Shown piece by piece: positions 57,357 to 64,000 of a stretch of DNA of 64,000 nt; positions within the stretch are counted from its first letter, which is position 1, and every line of letters starts with the position of its first letter. A program made the position numbers and the translations under genes. The DNA is from a virus, in IMG/VR virus record IMGVR_UViG_3300023174_004998, positions 1 to 64,000 of that record, one strand, 5' to 3'. The notes under the pieces were generated by a model. That model ran no database searches. It saw only the letters and a program-made list of their open reading frames with translations, and was not told the DNA's origin.

Positions 57357-58247
57357 TTAGTTTGTCTCAAAGTTCTTTTGAACGCGATATGTTTCGTCCG
57401 GGAACTTGGCCAAGTAAGCGTCAATCATGTGATCGAAACTACTGCCAAATCTGGCTTTCAAACTTTTCAAGCTCACTGCCTGATCTTTTTCGTTCATGAA
57501 CTGACCTGTTTGTTCGTTGTTGATGATATAGTCTTCACCACGATCGTGATATATTTCCAAATAATCACTGTCATTGTACACAGGCAGATCGCCAATGCTG
57601 TAGTCAAACCACAGCTGATACTTTTCACCTGGATGTTGAGGTTGTTGCGGTACAACTATCAGCAGGGGTGTGTTTTCAGCATAGTTGTTGAAATAGTTCT
57701 TGCCTTTGGTTGCCGCTGTACACCAGCGTGTGCCTTGCCCATAGTAACAGGCCGCGGCTTGATCGTAGGGCATGATCACTCGAACTTGCTGATCCTGATA
57801 TATTTCTTCAGCCTGTCCTTTGTCTTTTAACTCAGGTGCTTCGGGATCTGGATATTCATCCATCACACTCATGAAGTCACCAAAGTTACTGTAGCCCAAG
57901 ATATCATTTCTGGGTGCTGGTATTTTTTTTCTGCGAGTTAATACATAGAACTTTTCCAAATATTCACGCACCTGTGTGAGTACATCTTCAAGAAATGTTT
58001 CACCTTTGATGTAGGTACGAGCCAACCAAGGCATGTACTGTTTGTTGGGTGAAGGGTCTGCCAGTTCCAACATGCGGATCAAAGCTTCTATAGTATCATC
58101 GTCGCTGTCTTGTGGGCCAAGATCACGACCCAGTACTCTGCGTATGCGGCCCGGCCCTTCTCTACGGAATGTGTTCAGCACTTGAGTTCCCAGGCGTTGC
58201 TTGGTTATGTCACGGCTGTATTCTAATAGGAATTCCTGGGCTCTCAT
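57357..58247 (-). CDS. Leader-bearing phage protein, GTRWCTA-type
   Basis: A 296-residue protein starting MRAQEFLLEYSRDITK. The C-terminal half carries ACYYGQGTRWCTAATKGKNY, a motif common in phage proteins of unknown function, followed by LWFDYSIGDLPVYND. Probably folded enzyme or ligand-binding domain. Start chosen by ATGA overlap with the next gene. Confidence 0.75.
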   Translation of the reverse strand: MRAQEFLLEYSRDITKQRLGTQVLNTFRREGPGRIRRVLGRDLGPQDSDDDTIEALIRMLELADPSPNKQYMPWLARTYIKGETFLEDVLTQVREYLEKFYVLTRRKKIPAPRNDILGYSNFGDFMSVMDEYPDPEAPELKDKGQAEEIYQDQQVRVIMPYDQAAACYYGQGTRWCTAATKGKNYFNNYAENTPLLIVVPQQPQHPGEKYQLWFDYSIGDLPVYNDSDYLEIYHDRGEDYIINNEQTGQFMNEKDQAVSLKSLKARFGSSFDHMIDAYLAKFPDETYRVQKNFETN

Positions 58248-58444
58248 TTCTTTCGCCCCGATTTCATATTGGCACACCAATGGTACATCTTGGCACGTTC
58301 GCCAGAAGCATTTTTAGCACGTCGACGTAGATCAGTTACACTGCCCGAGCAACTGGCACCTGCACGTTTTACACGGCCTGGGCGACTTTTTCCTTTGACC
58401 CGACCGTCGGCAAAGTTTTCCGTTACAAATTCATGTGCTCTCAT
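58244..58444 (-). CDS. Small leader-bearing basic cysteine protein
   Basis: A 66-residue protein starting MRAHEFVTENFADG, then a basic part with ASCSGSVTDLRRRAKNASGE and MYHWCANMKSGRKK (two Cys). The module is widespread in phages. A good candidate for a packaged DNA-binding protein. Confidence 0.75.
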   Translation of the reverse strand: MRAHEFVTENFADGRVKGKSRPGRVKRAGASCSGSVTDLRRRAKNASGERAKMYHWCANMKSGRKK

Positions 58445-59217
58445 AAACTAAAAGGATCCATTATAACTAAATGACCATCGCTTCTACGGCGCAGGTTTTC
58501 TATGTTGCTCAAATCTAACGGTGCATGACCGCCCAAGGCGTCAATGAGATCTTCAGTGGCCATGAGCAACCCTTGGACTTCGTCGTCATCCAACTCAGGA
58601 GGCATTGGGTTATTCTGTTGATAAGCATCAGCATATCCACGTGCCGCCGCGTTCATCAAATCTTCAAGGTATTCCAATGTGGCTTCTTCATTGGCCACAT
58701 AGTCCAGATATTCCATTTCATACACAAAATAAGTTTCACCGTTGAGAGAGAATTCACCTGTGTTGTAGATACGAGGATAGTAGGGATTGCGCTGATTGCG
58801 TAGGAAAAACGCTACATAATCTCGAACAATCTTTTCACGTTCAGGATCACCAATGCCCAGCACTTTGACCACTGTGTTCCTAGGACTGACAAATGCCATC
58901 TGATCGCGGCCTTCGCCAGCAAACTGATACCCACGTTTGAAAAAGTAGTCTTCAATGTGTTGGCTGACTGTGAGTTCGTCATCAGCGTTGATTTCTGTAA
59001 GTCCTTTTTTCTTGGCAAAGTCAATTTGACGCAACATGGCATTGATGTCTACTGGATCACGCCCACGTACTTTTAAATCTGTTTCTAAGTCCTGTGGTGA
59101 TGGATCATCTTTTCTCAGCATGCCTGGGTGGCGAGCAAGACTGGGCCTTTTAGTAGTAGGCGGCACAATGGGGGTGACAGGAGTTATGACTTCAGTTACA
59201 AACTCTTGGGCTCTCAT
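58441..59217 (-). CDS. Leader-bearing kinase-like protein
   Basis: A 258-residue protein starting MRAQEFVTEVITPV. The C-terminal ~170 residues resemble a protein-kinase-like fold: AGEGRDQMAFVSPRNTVVKV (glycine-like loop, then Lys), YFVYEMEYLDYVA (hinge), and DLSNIENLRRRSDGHLVIMD (catalytic-loop Asp/Asn and DP in the position of DFG). The glycine loop is degenerate, so activity is uncertain. If packaged, it could modify host proteins on entry, as T4 Alt does by ADP-ribosylation. Confidence 0.7.
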   Translation of the reverse strand: MRAQEFVTEVITPVTPIVPPTTKRPSLARHPGMLRKDDPSPQDLETDLKVRGRDPVDINAMLRQIDFAKKKGLTEINADDELTVSQHIEDYFFKRGYQFAGEGRDQMAFVSPRNTVVKVLGIGDPEREKIVRDYVAFFLRNQRNPYYPRIYNTGEFSLNGETYFVYEMEYLDYVANEEATLEYLEDLMNAAARGYADAYQQNNPMPPELDDDEVQGLLMATEDLIDALGGHAPLDLSNIENLRRRSDGHLVIMDPFSL

Positions 59218-59807
59218 GATCCCATCCACCGTGCTATCATTGTGGTGCGAGCACTTGAATACACACCAGTGCCACGTCGAGTGCTACGCATGCTTCGGCT
59301 ACCAGGTTCTACAGGAAATGTAAAACGAGTCCAAGTTTTGTTTTGATCTACTACGTTGTCTCCAGGCCGTGGACGATATTCTGGAGTGCGTTCCATGGTA
59401 TAGCCTTTGACTTCTACTCCTGGTATGGAGTTTAACATAAGCCACATGGCTTGTCCGTGCTTGGTTTGTGTGTCTCCAGCTTCCAATGTAAGTTTGAGTA
59501 TGTTGAGAGCAATACCATACAGAGCCTTGCCCAATCCTCGACCACGATAGTCAGGATCTGTGGCCACAGTTTCCACTTGCCAGGTTTTCAATGGATCAAG
59601 AGTTGCGCCAAGATCCAGTTCCGCAACCAGGGTGTCACCGTCAAAGATCATGATTTCCATAAATTCAGGATCTTTTTTGTTTACAGCATAGGTATAGCCA
59701 CTGCCGCCTGGCAAAGGTTTTTTCTTTATTTTATAGTCAGGTTGTCTCAATGTGTCTTTGTCACCAAAGTCACCTTGTGGTATGCGGGCTATTTCGTAAA
59801 ATCTCAT
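59214..59807 (-). CDS. GNAT acetyltransferase
   Basis: A 197-residue protein starting MRFYEIARIPQGDFG. The GNAT acetyl-CoA site is clear in VETVATDPDYRGRGLGKALY (motif A, R-G-x-G-L-G), with strand ALYGIALNILKL following and YTMERTPEYRPRP toward the end. It may acetylate proteins or small molecules. The N-terminus is a weak version of the leader (E-I-A-R). Confidence 0.85.
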   Translation of the reverse strand: MRFYEIARIPQGDFGDKDTLRQPDYKIKKKPLPGGSGYTYAVNKKDPEFMEIMIFDGDTLVAELDLGATLDPLKTWQVETVATDPDYRGRGLGKALYGIALNILKLTLEAGDTQTKHGQAMWLMLNSIPGVEVKGYTMERTPEYRPRPGDNVVDQNKTWTRFTFPVEPGSRSMRSTRRGTGVYSSARTTMIARWMGS

Positions 59808-62800
59808 ATCATCACCGGTAATACATCCAAGGCACCAGAGTAGTTGTTTTCTCTGGCCCACATTGATGCTATCCTGTTGGCATCACCTTGATTGTTGCCC
59901 GCTCCACTGAATCTATACAGTTCACGGCCAGCACCATCTACAACTTGCCACTGCCCAGAAAATTGATTACCAAATGGTGCACCACTGGATTGAGGGAAGT
60001 TTTGTGCAACATCTGGTTCAATGTCTTGCACATGGCGTCGAAGCTCTGCAGACCAATCACCTATTCCTCCTGCAGGTTGCGGTTCACCTATTCTAGCTTT
60101 TAAATCTCGAGAGTCTTGAGCATTGTCTGCGGCTCGCTTGACATCCTGTGGTTGAATTTCTAAATCGTCAGCATTCTCAAAGTCGTGAAGTACAGCCACT
60201 CGGGCTAATAGTTTTTGTGCTTGATCTTGATCAACACGCAGTATACTATCAATCACACGACCTGTGGGTTTGTAAACAACATCCCAATTGCTTTTTTGTT
60301 TGGGTTCTTTGATGCGCTTGGCCATTTGAGCGCGAGCACTTAACTTTTTCTCTGGCTCAGGAGTGTTGTCGGGTCTGCGATATACCTCGTAATCGTCAGA
60401 AAGTCGATCTCCGTATTCGGCCTGGACCTTTTCTTTGGCACGATCAATGTCACCAGCTCTAACAGTCAGTATGATGTCACCGTAGCTATCCATGACATCA
60501 AACCAAGGTTGTTTTAACCGCACATCCAACTGACGTGGGTCGTTGCTGTATTTTCTGGTATATTGATCGTATGCAGTATCGTAGTCACGAGCATAAAATG
60601 TATCAATGATTCCATCAGGACTATTTTTATTAGCCATGTCGTAGACTTCGTATTCTTGTTTGCCAGTGGTAGGTATTTCTTTTTGTAGTACAGTATCAGC
60701 CCACTGTTTCTTGAGTTGTTCTTTGTCAATGGTACCTGCTGAGTATTCAGAAAACAGTTTCAGTGCGTCATTCTGCGCACCTGGTGATATTAACTTGTAG
60801 AGTTTTTTAGCATACTCTCGGCGCTCAAGATCTGGACGGCTGGCAATGTACATGGCACGAGCAAAACGCAACATGGTATCTTTGATATCGTCCCATTCGC
60901 CACGACTCTCCATGGAGAGATAATCGCCACCCGGTGATCGGAATTCAATATAGCCATCCTGTATGTGCGCCGATGTGTATTTGCTAGTACCCACACCTTG
61001 CTGAACATAACGAGCAGCCAACTCAATGAGATTCTTCTGTACTAACTCCAATGCGCCCATTGGATCTGTTTTGGCTTCTGTGAGGTCGCCACGATTTCTA
61101 GCACCCTGTATGTTTTGTTTGAGTTTGCCCATGGCCGAAGCCGCATAGGTATTCGAAGCACGACCAAACTTGTCCAGTATGTACTCGTCACCCATGAACA
61201 GCACTAATTTAACATAGTCAACATCTCCGCCCACATAGGGTATAGATATGCCCATGTGCAGGCCTGTGCTGGAGTTGGTGTAGGCATCAGCTTCGTTTTG
61301 TGCCCACTCTATTACGTCTTTGAGCTTGTCAATGGTTTCCAACAATGGCATAGGTGGACTAACAATTTCCAGCCCCATGTCGTCGCCGTCATCAGGATCT
61401 AAACTACCGTCGGGTTCAATGATCCAGCGACCTTCTTTGCGTGTGGTTGAGTGATAGTTTCCGCTGACTTTGACTTCCATGCCCACCGCTTGTTGAAGAC
61501 TATCGCCAATTTCACTCCAGTCACGGTCTCCACCTCCGGATCCACCTCCGGTCCAGTAAGGCCAGTCAAGAGTATTTGAGTTGGCAATATCGCTCATGTA
61601 ACCATAGCGATCGCGCAAGAAATCACGCTCATCGTAGTCACCTGAGTCTCGCATCATTTCAAAATAGTATTCGCGAGCATTGTCATAGTATTCGCCTTGG
61701 CTCTCTACTTCACTAATGACTTCAGTTTCAAAATCTTCATGTGCGGCATCTGAGGCTTCTTGATACTTTTGATACAATTCGTTTTGTTTGGCATAAGCTG
61801 TTTGATCACTGCTTCTTGTAAATCTTGGTGCATCCTCGCCAGCTTGTAATATTGCTTGTGAATCATCGTCGGGAAACAGTTCATCTATTTTGTCAGCAAT
61901 GCGTTTTTCACGTTCTTCGTCATCACTCCAGACATTGGTTTCCATGTAGTCTCGGACTTGATCTTCAGCGTTTTCGCTCCAAGACTCTGCAATTTGTTCA
62001 TCTGCCCATTCAACAAATTCTTCAAAAAGTGTGTCGCGCAGATCTCGAGCACCGCGACCACTTAGACCATAACCCCAGTCATCGTTGGAAAAGAAGTCTA
62101 TGACATGATCAATATCGTCTGCACGTTCATCATAGTCATAGTCCGGCTCCATATCACCTTCGTCATCGTCACGCTTGGTATCACGGAAGATCAATTCAGC
62201 TTCAAAGCCAGCACGTATGCCTTGTGCTTCAGGACTACGAGCCCAGGCTTCCAAGGTGCCGGTGTTCATCCTTACTTCGTTTATGGGTTCAAATTCGCCA
62301 GACTCTTTGAATTCTTTCAGGGCATTGGCCAAGTTCTTCATCAACAAGTCAGGACGACCTTGACTGTCTGTTTGCAAGCCTAATTTATTGGCTTCCTTGC
62401 CCAACTGTCCAGGTTTGATGTCCACTGTGAGTGCTGTTTTAAATCTTGGATCTCGGGCCTGTTTCTTTGTGGGAATATAACCTGATGCATTTTCACGCAC
62501 AGGTGCAGGACCTTGTATCACAACCACAGCACGGAACTGACCACCTAGGTCATCGGCTTCATGTTCTACAGGGCGCCATTCGCCTATGGAAATAGGACCA
62601 TATCTTCGGTTAGCGTCTGCGTAAGCGGCGTTGAGTGCGGCTTGATAAGCGTCTTCACGTGTACGTCCAATGCCGTTGGCTGCCACACGTTCACCTTGTG
62701 CTTGTGGTCCACCCCAGATGCGTTTTCCACCCACACGTATTTCTTGATTGCCACGTGCTAGATCTCTTGCTATGCCTTTTAATTCTTCTTCGGCTCCTGC

Positions 62801-63991
62801 CTTGGTAAAGGTCTTGGGAGCATTGTATATCACACGCCCTAGATCATACGCAGGGCTCTGTGCTTTGGCAGCAGGCGATCCCAGGGCCATGGCTCCAGCC
62901 ACAGCGGCAGTGCCCAGAGCTTTGCCTAGGCCTTCGTCTAGATCATCCAATCTCCGTTGCCATTCTATTTCTTCTGGTGTACGAGGATCTTTCCAGTCGG
63001 GATTTTTTGTCAAATCCTGTAGTTCATAGGTATTAGCGCCCATTGGAACCAAGCCCAGGTACTGATGACTGTTGGGGGCCAAAAACGTTTGATCACTGCG
63101 CCAGCCACCTTGTTCCATGCCTTTGGCAGTTTTATACCAGGGTCGCCAACTATACTTAAACCTGACCAGGTTGCGTCCATCAATAATCTGTTGAGAAACA
63201 ACCTGTCTGAGCACTGCCTGTGTGCGGTATTGAGTATTTTGCTCTCTATCAGCCCAGGGATACCATACAATCTTGGCCTTTTTCTTCAACAAGGCACGTA
63301 TCTGATCCCCCAAGGGATTGTGCAAGTCTGCTTCAGTGCGTTTTCTGGGATGCCAGCTATCATCGTCGTCTTCGTCCTCCCAACGATCGCCATCATTTTT
63401 TGGTGGCTTGATCGGAGGTGATATTGATCCACCGCCTGGAGCAAATTCGGACAAGTTCTGTTGACGATACATCTGATACATTTTTACATAGTCTTGTTCT
63501 TGTCGAGTCAACGGACGACCTAATTTGACCTTAGCAATTATGAATCGATAGTATTGTTCAGCATCGCGATCTTTACTGACAGGAGTGGCAATAGTCTCAC
63601 CCACGTTGTAGGTAGGATCAGTCTTTTGTCGTGGCATACCTGCGGGCTGGTTGGGATCCACAGGGTCAATGTCTGTAGTATCAAGTCCTAATCTTTTTAA
63701 ATGGTCGATATACTTGTGTTCGGTATTTTCATCACCAAAACTTACAATGGTACTAGGTGGCCCTTTACCAAACTCGCTGGGGTCAACTTGATCTAGATTG
63801 GCAATGTGTTTGCCAAGTTTATACCAGTCGTACACATCTGAAACATCCACACGCACTGTGCCTCGGGGCATGGTGGGTTTGAATTCTGGGCCAGGCGGAG
63901 TCTGATCACCATATTGTGCGGCCACGCTGTCACCATCTTCGCTCACAGTGCTGGCAAAGAACTCAGGATATTTGTTTTGAAAATGGCGCAT
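59804..63991 (-). CDS. Giant putative head-internal protein with amidoligase-like domain (may extend past the window)
   Basis: A 1395-residue protein; the frame is open to the window edge, so the true start may lie further upstream. N-terminus acidic; residue 180-188 NLSEFAPGGG is a linker with an LxE-type cleavage site (the same linker is in the 49045 protein). A second LxE segment with an Ala-rich hydrophobic stretch follows near 350-380 (GLGKALGTAAVAGAMALG). Near 585-960 the pattern GFEAELIF, WIIEPDGSLDPDD, MGLEIVSPP and TGLHMGISIP fits amidoligase (ATP-grasp-like, glutamine-synthetase-fold) enzymes. The C-terminal third is helical and basic. I infer a processed polyprotein or giant ejection protein. 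Confidence 0.75.
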   Translation of the reverse strand: MRHFQNKYPEFFASTVSEDGDSVAAQYGDQTPPGPEFKPTMPRGTVRVDVSDVYDWYKLGKHIANLDQVDPSEFGKGPPSTIVSFGDENTEHKYIDHLKRLGLDTTDIDPVDPNQPAGMPRQKTDPTYNVGETIATPVSKDRDAEQYYRFIIAKVKLGRPLTRQEQDYVKMYQMYRQQNLSEFAPGGGSISPPIKPPKNDGDRWEDEDDDDSWHPRKRTEADLHNPLGDQIRALLKKKAKIVWYPWADREQNTQYRTQAVLRQVVSQQIIDGRNLVRFKYSWRPWYKTAKGMEQGGWRSDQTFLAPNSHQYLGLVPMGANTYELQDLTKNPDWKDPRTPEEIEWQRRLDDLDEGLGKALGTAAVAGAMALGSPAAKAQSPAYDLGRVIYNAPKTFTKAGAEEELKGIARDLARGNQEIRVGGKRIWGGPQAQGERVAANGIGRTREDAYQAALNAAYADANRRYGPISIGEWRPVEHEADDLGGQFRAVVVIQGPAPVRENASGYIPTKKQARDPRFKTALTVDIKPGQLGKEANKLGLQTDSQGRPDLLMKNLANALKEFKESGEFEPINEVRMNTGTLEAWARSPEAQGIRAGFEAELIFRDTKRDDDEGDMEPDYDYDERADDIDHVIDFFSNDDWGYGLSGRGARDLRDTLFEEFVEWADEQIAESWSENAEDQVRDYMETNVWSDDEEREKRIADKIDELFPDDDSQAILQAGEDAPRFTRSSDQTAYAKQNELYQKYQEASDAAHEDFETEVISEVESQGEYYDNAREYYFEMMRDSGDYDERDFLRDRYGYMSDIANSNTLDWPYWTGGGSGGGDRDWSEIGDSLQQAVGMEVKVSGNYHSTTRKEGRWIIEPDGSLDPDDGDDMGLEIVSPPMPLLETIDKLKDVIEWAQNEADAYTNSSTGLHMGISIPYVGGDVDYVKLVLFMGDEYILDKFGRASNTYAASAMGKLKQNIQGARNRGDLTEAKTDPMGALELVQKNLIELAARYVQQGVGTSKYTSAHIQDGYIEFRSPGGDYLSMESRGEWDDIKDTMLRFARAMYIASRPDLERREYAKKLYKLISPGAQNDALKLFSEYSAGTIDKEQLKKQWADTVLQKEIPTTGKQEYEVYDMANKNSPDGIIDTFYARDYDTAYDQYTRKYSNDPRQLDVRLKQPWFDVMDSYGDIILTVRAGDIDRAKEKVQAEYGDRLSDDYEVYRRPDNTPEPEKKLSARAQMAKRIKEPKQKSNWDVVYKPTGRVIDSILRVDQDQAQKLLARVAVLHDFENADDLEIQPQDVKRAADNAQDSRDLKARIGEPQPAGGIGDWSAELRRHVQDIEPDVAQNFPQSSGAPFGNQFSGQWQVVDGAGRELYRFSGAGNNQGDANRIASMWARENNYSGALDVLPVMI

Positions 63992-64000
63992 GATAATACC

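Noticed and set aside
1-64000. CRISPR arrays, insertion sequences or integrase/attachment sites
   Set aside because: No regular short repeats with spacers, no transposase or integrase motif and no flanking direct repeats were seen by eye; an exhaustive repeat search was not possible.

Overview
The window is a stretch of a large, strictly virulent-looking, T4-like (myovirus-type) phage genome that probably infects a freshwater-type betaproteobacterium. Phage evidence: a family B DNA polymerase, a gp45-like sliding clamp, a DsbA-like late-transcription protein, a T4 RNase H-like 5' nuclease, one tRNA, many short overlapping genes (ATGA or TAATG junctions) almost all on the minus strand, T4 late-promoter-like TATAAATA boxes, and a cassette of proteins with N-termini resembling T4 capsid-targeting sequences. 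Host clue: two TctC/Bug-type binding proteins and a BPSL0761-like small protein, both typical of Betaproteobacteria. No terminase, portal or major capsid gene is in the window, so it is one arm of the genome. All family names are from reading the sequence; no search was run.

Layout. 1-690: structured non-coding DNA with one TTG-start mini-gene. 691-6613: auxiliary metabolism (three substrate-binding proteins, a 2OG-Fe(II) oxygenase, a PP-loop ATPase, and an AhpC-AhpD peroxidase pair). 6750-10009: small phage genes, a tRNA with CAU anticodon that looks like tRNA-Ile2, then a glycosyltransferase and LpxH-like phosphoesterase pair. 10071-19285: a long run of small conserved phage genes with one radical SAM protein, two nuclease candidates and the only plus-strand gene. 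19282-31708: RNase H, cytidylyltransferase-like protein, QueE, cupin, MBD4-like DNA glycosylase, a second radical SAM protein, phosphoribosyltransferase, a block of sugar and methyl transferases, QueD and a HIT protein. 31710-38004: a lipoprotein with FG-GAP repeats and a barrel-like C-terminus, FolE, and sugar-nucleotide genes including a frameshifted galE. 38001-47672: small genes, DpdA, clamp, methyltransferase, polymerase and DsbA.

48972-64000 is the most unusual part. At least seven proteins start with variants of M-R/K-A/S-x-E-F-[VIL]-x-E, and several more with looser versions; this resembles the MKTYQEFIAE capsid-targeting peptide of T4 internal proteins, which the prohead protease removes. 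The proteins behind these leaders include a kinase-like fold, a GNAT acetyltransferase, a ParB/sulfiredoxin-like domain, an amidoligase-like domain in a giant 1395-residue protein, a putative small toxin-like fold and several basic modules with paired cysteines. A Dps-like ferritin sits among them. My main inference is that this is an operon of proteins packaged inside the head and delivered with the DNA.

How the parts work together. FolE, QueD, QueE and DpdA form most of a 7-deazaguanine DNA-modification pathway; no clear QueC is present, QueE has a split cluster motif and QueD lacks two canonical zinc histidines. Eight good sigma70 promoters (all with 17-base spacers) precede ahpC, the tRNA, folE, queD, dsbA and others, consistent with early expression by host polymerase, while TAAATA boxes lie close to many other starts, some exactly five bases from the ATG.
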